Positions 10,745 to 25,700 are shown, counted from the first letter of the stretch. The stretch: 45,442 bases of DNA from Chloromonas sp. AAM2 (GCA_004335635.1 QAXH01001224.1:273-45714); one strand, 5' to 3'. The notes: generated from the letters alone by a model not told the origin. Translations and numbers: made by a program.

Positions 10745-13700
10745 ATGCCTCAATGTGGGCATGTATGTGCCCTCACCAGCAATGGCCCAAGCAGTGTCTC
10801 TTGATTGTTCTCGCATCCTTGCCTCTCAACTGGCAGATCACTCTACCTCCCCGTATGGTACACAAGGCCTATCAACAGAAGTTTGGTGTATATTATGGCA
10901 TGTGCTGCAGGTTAATCCTTGCCGCAACTTCCACGGCAAAACGCCTGGCACATGCAAGTTTGGCGCCAAGTGCAACTTTGCTCACGGTGTACATGAGCAG
11001 CGGCAGTTTGGTTTTGGCCCTACACCGGAGGAGGCCCACAGCAAAGGGCAATACATGTCACCTGCACTGAAAGCATGGTGGCAGCAGGCTCGCAATCAGC
11101 TTGCCCAGCAGAACGGAATATATGCGCAGCAGACTCACCCACAACGCGCACAGCAACCTTTGCAGCACGCACAAGTTGCTTCTGCAGGCATTCAGCATTA
11201 CGATGCTCAAGACGATGAGGATCTGCGCCGGCTCAGAGAACAGTTTCCAGAAGAATTCCAGCAGCAGATGGAGTTGGAGCAGCACCGCAGGAGGCAGGGC
11301 GTGCCGCCTCACACGGCTGCACCATTAAACGGCGTACAAGGTCTTGGTCAGCACGTGCCAGCCTCCAGGCCTGAGCAGCATCAGCAACAGCCTTCGTTGT
11401 CAGAAACGTATGAGCAGGTAGCTGGCAAGGTTGATGCGCTTAACCAAAAGCTGACAGCTTTTGTGAACTCACATGCTCCTGTGTCTGAAGCTGACTACCG
11501 TATGTGGACTGTCTGCACTGGTCTGCGCAACGCGTACAAGAGCAAGGGAGAAGAGATGGTTGAACGCATCACAGAACTTGACAGTCAGGTTTCCATCGCC
11601 CGAGATCATACGGTGGTACAGCAGCTGGAAGGGGCACGTGATGCTGCAACCAACGAGTATCTGAAGCTGGCTCCACTGTTCAAGACAGTAAGTGGGCTCA
11701 TGTTTCAGAAGAGAAGCTTGTGCTCGGCATATGGGCATTACCTTTTCTGACCGCAATATTGCCTCTGTTACTTCGTTAGCTCACCTGCCTGCTGCAAGTT
11801 TTGCAACTTGGAACTACAGCCTCTCTGTCACCCTCCTGCTCCATCAGCTTCCATTTACAGTTGCATCTGTGCTTTTTGCTACAACCTTGCTTGACCCCTA
11901 CTCCGCTGTGTGCTATGTTGTGCAGATGAACCAGTTGTGGAAGCAGGCTAAGAAGCGCATGGACGCAAGTGCCAATGCACCGGTCACCGCGCCTGCGCCT
12001 CCAGCGGGTCCTGCGCCTACTGCTCTTGTTGGTGGCCAAGCATCCGCAGTGCCTGCTGCGGCAGTTGTGCAACCTCGCCAAGCAGAAGCTCCAGCTGTAC
12101 AGCCTGCACCACAAGCCACTCATGCCCCAGCTGCAATTGTGCCATCAACAGCTACAGGTGCGGGTTCTTTGCCAGTGCAGCAAGCGTCAAGTAGCCAGCA
12201 GCCAGCGGCTTCCCGTACAGCCTCAGCACAGGTAACAGATGAGATGGCCAACGCTCCGCCTCGTCAGTACACTGTCGCTGGTGTCGCCAAGTCACTGTTC
12301 AACGCCACAATGCAAGCTGCCGCATCAGCTTCTTCTGCATTCTTCACAGGTGCGGCACAGCCCCTATTCAAGTCCAAAACTTGCACCTGTAAAACAGCTG
12401 CAGCTGTGCTTGTCAAGTTGTGTACCACGGGCTAGCCTGTTGTTACTCCGGCTTGTTAGCTTGACCACCTGGTCTGTACATATGACAAGGTAAACCTGCA
12501 ATCAGTGCCAATGGGCATGGTTCACAGCGCAGTTTTATGGTATACGTTGGCACAGCGAACCAATAGTCACTGCAAATACCTACTTCGTCACTGTTGTGTT
12601 ACTGCAGGTGAACCCGCCTCGCGCTCTAACGGCGCCTCCAGTGGAACTCACAGTGGGACAGAGTCAGTGAACAGCAACAAGTCTGCTGCTAGTGGCACCA
12701 CAAGCTTACAGTCCACAACTCCTGGCGCCGTGGCCAGCATTCATGAGCAGCAGTTTGGCATTCCTGTTGGCAAACGCCACCGTGACAATGAGGCAACGCA
12801 GCCCAAGGGTTTGGCCAGCACAGCTGCGAAAGATGCTGCTCCGATTGTTACGGCTCCGCCTCAGGCCAGCACAGTGCAGCCCACGACAACAAAGCCGACC
12901 CCCTCAGACACAAGCGCTGTTGCTGCCAAGGAAACGGCTTCCAAGCCTGCTGCAGTTCAGCCTGCTCCGACCAAGCCCACAGTTGTGACTGCTGCTCCTC
13001 CACCCGCTGCTGCCGCGGTCAAGGCCACTGCTGCACCAAGTGCTGCCGCCACCAAGACTGCTGCAGCTGCTGCAACGCCAGCTGCTGCCACAGACACTGC
13101 TGTCGCTAAGCAGCCCAAGGCCGCGAGCAGCGCTGCCTCTGCCGCCAAACCTACAGCTGCGCAGGCACCTGCGGCAAAGCAAGAGGCCGCTAAGGCAGCC
13201 ACTCAACAACCGGCCAAACAGCAGAAGCCGGGCAGCAGCACACCAGCCCCAGACAGCTCTGCTAAGAATGACGTGGCATCAACACGCACTGCAGCTGCTG
13301 TGCCCAGCACGCCTGCAACCAAGGCTGCTGCTGCACAGAAGGTAGCTGAGTCGCGAACCGCTGCAGCCACAAAGGACACGGCTGTACAGCCTCGCAGCGA
13401 TCAGAGCTCGTCCGGCAGCACGCAGCCAGGCAGCCAGGCAGCACCAGTCAAGGACGTGGTTGTGCAGCCGGTCAAGGCGGCAGCACCCAGCAAGACACCA
13501 GTAGTCCCGTCCCAGGTGTTCCCTGAGGCCGTAGTCAAGCAAGCCACCCTGCAGTTGAACGTCACGAAGGCAGTCCACCAGAAGTGGGCCGTCCTGTACA
13601 AACCGATTATCCATACAGGGTAAGCTTCATGCAAATCGCTGTGCAATGCGTTGAACCTCGAGCCATTTTCCCCCTGGATCTTGTACAATTACAGTGCTTG

Positions 13701-16700
13701 GGAAGGTGATGTGGCACACGGCGGCTCATTACAGGTAGCCTTGACAGCTCTTTCAGTCACTAGGTTGCAAGCATAACTTTCACTCCGACGTCAAAACATG
13801 ACACGTGTCTTGCAACTTGGACCTTGCATTGCCCAGCTATTGGATAGCTTTGCAAGCCCACATTTGGCTGCGAATTAACTAGACTTCAGTCATGGTGTGC
13901 TAGGTTTCACAGATAGCAACGATTCCTGCTGTGTGCAGGTCTTTTAACGCGCTGAAGCAAGCAGTGGACGCGCTGACAGACAATCCTGCTTACAAGCATG
14001 CAGAGGTAAGACTGCTTGCACCGTTTCTCTGGTGGGCATGGGCAACGGCTGCCTAGTTGGTTTTACGCACCAGTGCAGGATTCAGGCCACTGTTTCGTTG
14101 CGTGCAAGTGGTCAAGTGCCCTTGCCTACATCCTGCTCTGTTGTGAGTCACACAGCTTTTACTCGCCTAGCTTGTGCATGCAACGGCCTGTCTTGATTAG
14201 CTTTCTCGCCAACGCAATACACATCTTCGCCTGTTCTGTTTGCGTGTAGGCTGCAGGCGTTTACTTGGACGCTCGCCTCAAAGGGCTAGGCACTGCTCAT
14301 CCTGGTATCAAGGATTGGATGCGTGCCAACGGCATCATGGATGACTACTTGATGGACGACATGCCTGGATGGCGCACAGCGCCTGTCAAGGTTGGGTTCT
14401 ACATCTGCGCGCTGGTTTGGGAGCTGGCCCTGGCTGACGAAGCAGAGCTAATGGACCGAGTGGACATCTACATGTAAGAGACTGACAAAGTATATTCAGG
14501 TTAATTACATCAGGGGCCTCCACGTGCTCAAAGCATGAACGCTAGCAAGCCATGCAAGAGATGGGGTTGAAAACGTCCTGACCGACCTTGAACAAAGAAG
14601 AAGAAAGGCAGCAACAGTGGCGGAAGCAGGCCCAAAGGCAGAAGGGAACAAGGCCGAAAGAAAGGTAACCGGCTAAGCAAGTGCTGTATTTCATACTGCT
14701 AGTTGCATTGCTGTGTGCCCACCCGTGCATGCATGTGCTTGCCATGCTGTGTCCTGAAGTGTTCATTGATTGAACGGTCACGTGAAGTCTTATTGGTCTT
14801 TACCATCAGATGTCAACGTGTGGTATGTTGTTTTGCCAAAGAAGTCAAGTGCCATCAACTCATTCAGTGGCTCTTCGGTTCCATCAAAATGGACTGAGAA
14901 TTCTGACATTTGGGATTGTTCCAGCCTTCTAACCCTGGAAACTTTACGCAAATGCTTGCCCTGCCATGTGTTTGTTGCGTGCAGGGGACTCAACCAACGC
15001 AAACAGCCAACTCCTGTTGAGGGCGAGCCTGTGCTAACACGTGGCTGCTGGAAGACATGGAAGCGTGACGGCTGTTCGCTGGTATCTCAGCTGATCAGGC
15101 TGAACAAAGTCAAGGTCGGTGCGACTTTCAGGGTTGCCAAAGTTGGGCCACGAGCAGGAAAAACACAAGAAGAAGAATGGTGCATATGTGTATATGCACG
15201 CCCGGCTGCATCTGTCCGATGGCCTTTTCCTTCTCAGGTGGAACGGCATGGTGCATGTCAGATCAGGGCTAAGAGGATGTTGTTTTAAGACTTTACCAGC
15301 CCAGATACCCTGATACCCACGTCTCAGAACAACAACATGAAAGCAATAACAAACCAATAATGATGATAATGATTAACAAACCAAGAAATGGACAACCTGG
15401 GTGAGTCAGGGTCTCATGGTGGTCACGTGCGTTGTTGTGCACAGGTGCTGACGTGGGCCATGACTACCTACAGCCTTGATGCGCTGTTTGAGGTCGACAA
15501 GGCCTCCTGGAAACCTGTCAGGAACAGCAGCGACCCTAGCACTGGGTAAGTGAATCGAATGCATCGTCTGACTGCCTTTCCGTCTGCACTTATTAACTCA
15601 GACACTGGAAGTTTGCAAATCCCACCATACAGCATCAAATTGTTGGAAATTCTCGTTCCGATATTGCCACTTGGCGTGACTGTTGGGACCAGATGGACCC
15701 TTATCGTGACCTTGTTTGGACAGCACATTTGAAAAATCTAATGGACGGGCAAGCGCGGCCTTGTTGCAAAGCCTCAGCATCAACGTCTTTCACTTGTGTA
15801 CGCAGCATGTACACATGGGGCAAGTCTCTGGGTGCTGGCCCGGAAATCCTGGAGGCCATGATCACCCCCTGGGTTAAGCAGCAGCGACAGCTTGCTGAGC
15901 AGTCCAAGGCCAAGGCCAGGGCGCCTGCCGCGATCAAGGAGCAGATGGCCATCGTCACCAGCATCGTGCAGGATGGTCTGCCACCGGAGCTGGCACGCCA
16001 GGTGAGCACCTTGCATGCTTTGAGAACCAGGAAAGCACTGCCTGTGAATGCCTGTCCAGACTCTTGCTTTGTAGCCCTGCCACACATGGCCGTTCAACTA
16101 TGTCATGCAGTGCACATGCCTTTCAGCGTCTTTGTCTGCAGACTCTCCCTTGAGCAGATTGATCACTGTAGCTTAAGCTGCAAGCCCAGCCGCCCAACAA
16201 CTGAATGGCTGCATGCCTGTGCAGGCATTGGAGTCAACACAGCTGTCCGTCCAGTGGAACCCCGATAATGCAATGACCTGGACGCTAGAGGCCAACAAGC
16301 CAGGATCTTTCTTGCACCTAGTACTGCACCTCGGCCAACCTGAGCTCTGTGCAGGCCTTGTACAGGTCAGTATATTTTCCAACCAGTCTCTAGCTAGCAT
16401 ACGCAATTCAACTTAGCGTAAGCCTGCATGCATGAGCATGTGGGACTCGGCAGACTCGTTGTAGTCAGTCATCTCCCACAGATGTATGGAACAGCAAGCA
16501 TCGGTCATGCTAGGCCTTGCACTGCAGAGCGTGGTTTATCAATCTGGCTGTCAGGAAGCTGAGTGTACGTCCATCAAATGACACTTAACCATAGTCAAGT
16601 TCCATGTGAAATCTCAATAAACAAAGGCCTGCTGACTTGCGCCTCGTTCGGTACGGATGCTGAGGTGACAGTGTATGTGGCTCCCTGCAGGTGGCAGTGG

Positions 16701-19700
16701 ACCGACTGGCTGATGAGATCATGCGCACCAGCACACCTACCAGCTCAGAGCTGCGGCAGGGCGTCAGCTACTACGTGCGCCAGAAGGACTTTGATGGCCA
16801 GGCACCGCTGATGATGTGAGTGGATTCAAAGTTCTGCCTTGTGCTCGCTAGTTGAGCTTTCCTTGTACCAGCTGTGTGATGGCCTTGCAGCCTGTGTAAT
16901 GCTCCCTTCCTGAACACTGATTCCGCCCTAGGTTTGACAAATCTTCGAGGGGCTTGTGGGTTCATCTAACTGGTTGTGCCTGTTGCATGCAGTGTGATCG
17001 AGCGCTGCACACGCTCAGCTGCTCTGGCCAAGAAGCTTCCCGAGGTCCTGCAGCAACTGCTCATCCATGGAGCTGATCCTCTCAACGACAACTTTGCACA
17101 GCTGGTGGAAACGACCCCGATGCACACATTGATTGTGAAGGTCGACAAGGGGGCCATAGACCAGGACAGCGGTGCCAAGGCCATAGGTCTTATGGCTAAG
17201 TACGCTAAGGTGAGCGCTGCGATTATTTTCAACTCGACATTCATTTTATCTGCACTTGGAAATCATTATGCAGTGAGCAAACAGAGCACACACTACATCT
17301 TTGCCATGGTCAGGAAGCCTTGCATGTTCACAGCGTCTTTTGCTTGACACGGCCACAATGCCGCTATGTCTTGCCTGTTGATGTTGATCGTCACGATGTT
17401 TTGAAGACCTTGCTGTTGATGTCACAATGGCAATGCACATGTGCGTTCCGTTTTCCTGCACCTTTCTCAGCCTGCACCTGGACGTGACAATCCCAGCGTG
17501 GATGACCCAGGTCTTGACAACGTGCTGGTTACCAACAGCGGCCAGAGGCTGATGAACGTGCTTGCGGCTGCCATCAACTCTAGTGCCGGTGCTCAGAAGC
17601 TGGTGGAGGCTTTGGTCGGCGCTCGGCCCGATATGAACCCCGTCAAGCTGCTGCAGCTGGGCGAGCAGGCGAAGGAGTACCAGACACCCCTGTCTATGGC
17701 GCTTGTCGCCAAGGGTCAAAGACCGGCCAGGCCCGAAGTAGGAAAGGTACACCTGGCAATCTGGTTTTCTGTCTCGTAAATGGATGCTTCTGCACATCCA
17801 GGAATCGCGCCTTTCAGCTCCTGCTGGGTCAGACAGTCAAGGCCCTGCATTGGCCTTGGTTATGGAGGAATATGCGTACCTCTGTGATGATAATGCGTAA
17901 GTTTCAAATGTACAGATGCCAGCAGAACTGACATGTCATGTCTGGACCAGGAAGAACACAACTATGCGCGCCATTTGTCCTGCATACAGCTGCTGCTGGC
18001 CTGTTGGAAGCCCAACATGTTGTTGGCCGCCATGGACAGCCGCCAGCCAAAGGAGCACAGGGACGCCGTTAAGAAACTGCTGCAGGAGAACAAGACCACC
18101 GCGCTGGCACCACTGGTAAGCAAAGCCCTGTGTTGATCAATTGCACACTAAGCTGCCGTTGGCCCTGTGTCATGCTTTTTGACAATTATGCTTTGTGCGA
18201 AGTGCGAGTTTGGGCATCTGTCGTATTGATGAGGCCTTGATAGTTTTCATATGCAGCTATTTCAATCACGATGCATTTCAACCATTTCTTGCAATGACTG
18301 CGGATGACGGTGGTGCAAACTCACATGTTGTGTGCTGTACAGGCGAATCTGGGAGAGCAAGACATCAAGCCTCTTCTGGATGCGGCTCTGGCTGAGCAAG
18401 GCACGCACCTGATGGAGCTGCTGCTCAAACACGTGCCCTCGGCCAGGTGAGAAGAGCTGCAGCAGTGCTGTAGCACATGTGGTGGCAAGCGCAACCCGCT
18501 CAGCCAGCGATGAAGGATGGGACTTGACTCTATTTGTTCTGGTTGATTTTGAGAGCTTGCCTTGGAGTTGGCAGGCTGAGGGATGTGTGTGTGGTTTCAT
18601 GGTCGTCAATACTAGCTGCATCAGCCGCAATACTAGCTGCATCAGTCAACGAGCTCACATGTCATCAGCTCCACTTACTATGCGGCTGGATCTGATGTGT
18701 GTGCTTTTGCTTCTTGGACAGTGCAGCTACCCTTTGTATCCAACAATTATTTCTAGCCGCAGATGACAGCAAATGCGAGCGCCTGGTGGCTTTCATAGCG
18801 CAGGGTTTGTCTTGCATTGTCTTGCATGGTGGTATGCAAGTCACATCAATTTTTGTGCCTTATGTCCTGCCTCAGGTTTGAGTCTTTGGATCTGGTCAAC
18901 CGTCCAGTGCCACTTGAGTGCATGGAAGAGCTGGCAAGACGTGGTGCCCACGCTCATCTGGGACCGCTTGGCGCTCCTCTGCCTGAAGACTCTGATGCCC
19001 GCCATGCGGCCAAGGTGGACTTCCTCCAGGTAATGTAAACGTGACATGTAAACATCACATGATTACAGTGCAGGTGCGTTGCCCTACATCAGGCATGGTT
19101 CAGCAACCGCACTAATCAGGCCAAATCTGCCATGGCTTTTTGGGCACGCCTCTAGCTATTAACTTTGCAACGTACACAAAGGCTTTTGCATGCATTCCAC
19201 CCTTGGCAAAGCATCACATATACGCCGCACTCCACTGCCTGGTGTGCTTGCAGAAGTACCTGACCAACGTGCTGAGCACCTACGCTGTGCCTCAGGAGGC
19301 TCAGAAGGGTTCGCTGCCCAACGATCCGGTGAGGATTGCCAGGCGCAGCGGGTTATGGCCTTTGCAAGGCGCCAAGGCATGCTGTGACTGGTTGCTGCTT
19401 GTGACTGGTTGTTCATTTGCTGTATTGACCCAGAACTGGCAAGCATCCTTGCTTCTCAGCGATCTGGTAGTAACGCAGGCTCTTGGCCTTGTACATGCTT
19501 GGCTGCAAGCAGGTGGTATTTGACAACCGCTGGGGTGGTAAGGACGCAAAAGCTCCTCTGTTCGCCGGCCGCGAGAATTCCAGCTACAAGCTCAATCGTC
19601 TGCTGAGCGTCAAGGACCAAGACAACCTGGGACCACTGTCCAAAGTGTACCTGCCAGGCTGCAAGGTCAAGGCGGCGTGCCTGTTTGGCAGAGGCCTCGG

Positions 19701-22700
19701 CGCTGGCAGGGTCAGTGGCTTTGTGCACAGCACTGCTTTCCCGGGCATAACTATTCCCGGTTTGTTCTGAGTTGTACCAGTTGTACCAGTTTTAATCCTC
19801 ATGTTTGTGCTGTTTGCAGTCAACGGCCGCACTGCTCAAGACTATGCTCGATGCCGGCACAGTAGATCCCAATGAGCGTGACCCAGCTCGCTGTGGCATG
19901 ACGCTGTTGCACCTGGTGAGTTTTGCTGCCCTTGGGCGATGATTTGAACATGACCAGTCCAGTAATCTCACGTCTAAAATAACCCAGCCGCAGCAATTGT
20001 TGTGGTTCTTAACAGTGTATCTGCTTGTGTAGTAGGTTTTGCTCAACTCCTTGTAAGTTATTGATGTTGTACATGTACACATTTTTGCTTGACATGTGTG
20101 CATGCTCAATGTCTGCCAGGCTGCCGCTGACTCAGCAGCAGATGCTGTCAAAGCCTTGGTTGCCGCTGGTGCGGACGTTCTGGCGAGGATTGAGCCCAGG
20201 GTGATCCCCGAGTCAGACACAGCGGCAGGAAGCGCAGCGGACAAGAAGGGGGCGGCTAAGAAGACTGCTGCACCTGAGCCGGGCCTGATGCTGGACACCA
20301 TCCATGACAACCTGACTGGCTTTACTCCTTTGCACGTAGCTGTCAAGGTGAGGAGTCACAGTAGTTTTTGATACTGTATCAACAGTAGGCAACCAATTTT
20401 GGGCATTCTGTCTTAGCAAGCAGCACCCACCTACTCTTTTGTTCTGTTTCCAAAACAGGTGGCTTGTGTTGGTTGCCATTTCCAGCAAAGTCTACGTGAC
20501 TGCTTGTCCTGGGCAAGCACGGTTGTTGGCATGGCAATGCGATGCAAGGATACGTGTGAGGATTGCACTAGCTGTTCCTTGCAGGTGTGCGCGGACTTAT
20601 GTTCGGCTTCCAAGCTGCCCCTGGACGACTCTTACCAGAACCTGGAGTATCTCACCCAATGGGTGGCGGCTAGTGGCAGGTCGACGCTCGACAACCTTTT
20701 GCATTCACAGCCTCGAGGTATGCTTGGGGCAACGTGTTGATTCTCGTCCACCCGTGAGGGATACAACACATGCTGTCACCACTACCCTGTTCTCATGATG
20801 GGCAGCACGCACGAGGCTCCACTTTTGCTAAATATGATGTGCCTGGTTTGGTTGTCTGCTGCAGAGCAAGCTCAGGCACGCGCACCACTTTCCAAGGGCA
20901 AGAAGGGCGCAACAGCTAGGGGTGTGCTGGCAGGACTGGATCGACTAACGGAGATGTACGACAACAGCTACAAGATGGTACGGCAGAACGTCTCTTTTGT
21001 ATTGCTTTCTGTCATATCGGTCGTATTGGCGAGTAAGACTTGTTTCGTCGGGGCCTGGGCTTCACAGTCTGGCGTTCACAGTCTCACGTGCGTGGGTAAG
21101 CCCGTTTGTTATCAGGTAGCTTATGCACATGTTGTTGGTGTATATGCAGGCGGCTGAGAATGAGAAGGCCAGAGACGAGGCGGCTGCTGCTGCTGCTGCC
21201 GCCGCTGCCAGGCATGCACGGCCAGACCCTGCGAACGTCACTGACGCTGCTGCTGAGGCAATAACCTTCAAGAGCAGTGTTGGCTTGACGCAGCACACGA
21301 GTGCAGCCAGCAAGCAGGAGCAGCTCGAGAAGGACCTGCAGATCTCGCTCATGGCCGGAGGACCTGGGCCTGGTGTCATGCCTATCTGTGACATCATCAC
21401 TGCGTGGACGTCGCTGCCAGTGCAGAAGCAGGACTCATCTCTCGGTGTACTCGTCAAGGTGCGTCTTGGAATGGCCGTCCGGCTGTATCCAATCTTGAGC
21501 AGTCAACACACTAGCAAGCTACAATTTGCAATGCTTGAGGGTCTCCAGGCAGAAGCAAGCTACAATTTGCAATGCTGCGCGAAGTTAAGGACACCTACAT
21601 GTGAGGTGTACCTTTGCTGGCAAGTCTTCTTTTGCTACTCGTCTTCCACATCTGAACTCTGGTTGCTGCTTCGCATTCTTTTGCAGTGCATGTCCATGGA
21701 CACGGCCCCATCACGCCGCACTCTCAACGCGGCAGCTGGAGTAGATAGCAGTGGACTTTCAGAAGAGGAGCAAGCCAGGGAGGCCACCTATGCTGCCATG
21801 CGCAATGTGGTGGGCACCATGATGCCCGATGAGCTGCCAGTGGAGGATGAGGAGGAGGATCCGAATGCAGTGTACAGTGACGATGACCCACTTGAGGCGG
21901 AAGAGCCCAACACAGCCGCAGTGCAGACTGCCAAGCGCCCGGTCAAGCAGGCATCACAGGAGGAGGAGCCAGTGCAGCGTGAGCTAGACCCAGAGACTGC
22001 CCTTCAAGACCTGACCTGGATGGTCAGTACAGTTTTGCCGCAGGAGCTGCAGCTGACTTTTCGCCTGGTTATACCAAAAGAATGTCCTTGGCCTCAAGAC
22101 TTGAGCTGCTGATTGTCTGGCAATGCCATTACCTCTTAAGTTCTGCGTTCCCTGCTTGCTGAGAATATTCCTTCATCTAATCTGCTGATGTAATGATGGC
22201 GTGCTGTGGTCCTTGCTGGTCTCTATGTTTGAGCTGGTGTGTTGTGCTGATGCACGTGCAGTTCACCATTACCAAGGAGGCTAGGCAGAGCTGGGCTTGC
22301 CTACAACCCCATGCCAGGTGAACATTGGTGTACACCCCGATCCTATGCCAAGGTCTGACCTGAATTGCGTCCCACATCCGTCAGCTGCCCGCCTGGCCTG
22401 TCAACGTACGTACACTTTGTCTGCCAACTTGACTGATTCAGAGTTCATGACTTGTATCTTGCAGGAACCTTGTGCTCAAACGGCTGCGTGAGATGGGCAA
22501 GGGCCTCTGGCAACGGGCAGGAGGTGTCAAGCGCTTGACAGACAACAACGAGCAGCTGCGAGGCCTGGTGCGTGCCGTCAACTTTGCCATTCTGTGCCCC
22601 ATGGGCATTGCGAGTCATATGCAGGATATGATGTAGCTCGCATTCAACAGTCTGTTTCTTCGTATTCCAATGTCAGCCAGCCAGGAGACTTCCACGGCTG

Positions 22701-25700
22701 GCAGCTCAGCTCTGCTAACAACGTTTTCGTGGCACAGCCTTGGGTGGTGATACATGCGGGTTACGATATGTGCACTACAAATTGCCTGACAGATGGCTGC
22801 TGTGTTGTTTGTTGATTTGCTCTTCAGGATCTGTGGCGCCTCAAGATTGACAAGGGCGGACGCATCCTATTTGAGGTTGCTGTCGAGTATGACGGTGGGT
22901 GCATTGTAACAGAGGCGGCACAGAAACAACCTTCTTGGCATTCTTGCTTGGCTATCTAGGCTCCACGATCATCAGTGTTGCATGCTAATTGGCTGCTTCC
23001 ACTGTCGCAGAGCGACATACCCATGGACTTGCCTGGCTGATCCCAACGGCATCACCTCTACCGTGTGATCAAATGTCTTATGACCTTGCTTTGCCGTTAT
23101 GTTTCTGCGCAGAGGAGAAGCAGTGCTGGTCCGAGTGCCTCCGCCTGTGGTGCATCACCATCAGCCACAAGAAGTACGAGGAGTGCATCTTAAAGGTGCA
23201 CGATTCGTACCGGCGCTCCCAGCAGGTCAATGAGAAGCGCAAGCTGCAAGCCATGCTCCCTGATGCTCAGGGTGGTGGTGGGGTGCACGAGTCGAGGGAT
23301 GCGGTACGGCTGCCCAGGACGTTCCGGGATGTGGGCAACAACACCGCAATGATGGCGGTTGGTGCCACGGCAGCTATTGGCGGTGGCAAGGGTTCAGAGC
23401 GTGCCAAGGCTACCGGGCCAGAGCGTGAGCACCTGCCACCTGCCAACTATGATCCGGAGCAATTTACCCTGCTCAAGGTATGGCACAATCAGGAAAACGG
23501 GATTCCTGAAGAAAACATTGCAGTGGCTTCCAGCCTGCAGATCCTCTTAGCATTATAAGTGTGTTACTTCTTTCTTTGCCATCATCTGCTTATGGCCTGC
23601 CTGACCCCGCATACCCGCCTCACATGCCCGCAGATGTACAACGTGGACATAGTGCTTCTGCAGACTGTGATGCAAGGGCTCACGGACGCAAAGGTGTGTG
23701 AGCGGCGATTCCACTTTGGTTGGTGCTGCTGTTGCATCAGTTCCATGGCGTGCTCCTCAATTGTTGCCATCCGGGTTCTGTGCTGCTGCACAGCTAGATG
23801 CAGTTCTGGGCTCATGTGTGACCAGACAAGCACCCCAGGGTCGCCACAAGTTGTGTTCCTGCAACGTATTGCTGCTGCAGGTGGAGTTGCCCTTCAAGGT
23901 GTCCCCCATTGAGTGGGAAATCATCACACGTGTTCCCAAACCACCCTGCAGCACTATCCTGCTAGGCAGGTCTGGCACGGGCAAGACCACCTGTGCCGTG
24001 TACCGGTAAGTCTGGATTCATCATTACAAACACAACACTTGGGACTTTCATGGTTCATGGCAATTTATGGGATGTTGAAACATGCAGACGCAGAGTTTGA
24101 ATACTTGACTTGACTTCGTACCAAAAAAAAAAGTTTGCCAGTTCTGGGACAATTTGGTGGGTTCATGTGGTGACTGTTCGTATGTCCTGATGTATTGACT
24201 GATCCTGAGTATTTTTTTTGGGTACGATCACAAAGTATCTTGTTGCACTTAATCTGCAGCATGTGGGCCAAGTGGCTGGCGGGTTACAAGGAGTGGATTC
24301 CTGGACAGCAGGCCATCGTTGCCGCTGGAGCAGCCGATGCTGCCCAAGCAGCCGGCGACGCAGAAGCTGCTGCAATTGCTGCGGACTTTGCTGCGAAGAC
24401 AATCGGCGGCACCACAGTGTTCGTGACTGCCAGTGCTACCTTGAAGGAGACGGTCAAGAAGGCATTCAGGAAGATGCAGATGGCGGCCATGAAGCCGGAC
24501 GAGTACAAGGCCGTGGAGGCAGCAGGCCGAGTGGTCTACCACAGCTTTAAGGGCGTGCCGCCGGAGGCATTTCCCATGTTCCTCACAGCTCGGCAGTACC
24601 TGGAGATGGTGGAGTGAGTCAGCTGTGAACTGTAGACATCTGCATCCTGCAGTCCTCAAGTCATCAACAGTCATGTGCAACAACGCCATGCCGTTGATTT
24701 GGGTAGGGGGAGGCCTAACCTGGTACTTACCACCACGTCTATTGTTTCACCATCCTTCTGAGATAAGTTATATCAGTCAAATGAAGAGTAGTTGCAAGAA
24801 GGAACTTGGCAAAGTTTGATTGCCTCATCCCTACATCAAGTTTCAGCGGTCCCAGTTTCTCCATATTCTGAACCAGGACTGCACCAGGTAGCTAAGCGTC
24901 AAACTCTACAAGGAATATGCAACATAGCGGTTATGGCTCTACAATCCGCCAGGAACCCAGGATCGTTATGTGGGGAGTTGGGCATGAGGTCTGTTCTGAA
25001 ACTGCCCTCCCTAGCTTCAGTGTTGTGTGAAGTTGCTTGCTGTGTGTGCATACTGTGTTTGCTGCAGTGCAAGCACTAGCTCGCCTTTCTTCAAGCGCCG
25101 ATCCGATGGGTCCATCCTCAAGGTATGGGGCAAGGGTTGAACTGATGCTACCGCACAAACCAGTCACACTGAGTTTTGTCTTGCACATGCACCATGCTTC
25201 CCGCCAGAGATGCCAAATTTGTGGCACATCTACATACGTTCTGCTTGATATCAAGAGCAATCGACATCAGATGTTGTGCAACAGGTCACCTGCGAACAAT
25301 GGCATGCCAAGCGCCATTCCATAAGCTGACTGGACTTGTTCACATTTCTTGTGTGCAGGCACAGAACCCGGGCGAGATTGACCGGGACTGCGCTGATGTG
25401 ATGATCAACCTCGAGTTTGATGAAGAACAGGACGATGACTTTGAAGAAGACGAGGAGAACAACCTTAGGGCGGAGGAGGTGGAGGAGCTAGAGGAGGACG
25501 CTGAACAGGTGGGTTTATGGCTCGTCAGAAAGGCCAGATAAGCCAATCACAGGACATGACTGACAATGAGAGGGTAGACCGCGTCTGGCAGTCGGACAGT
25601 CTAAACACGAACCAGCTACAGCTCAAGGTAGCCAGGCTGTTGCTATGAAAACATAACGATTGCTTGTTTGAACATCAACATTGGGTTATGTGATGCAACA

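Noticed and set aside
12904..13209. Long minus-strand open frames rich in Gly/Ser/Ala
   Set aside because: They are the antisense of the Ala/Pro/Thr-rich linker exon of the giant gene, whose codon bias keeps other frames open.
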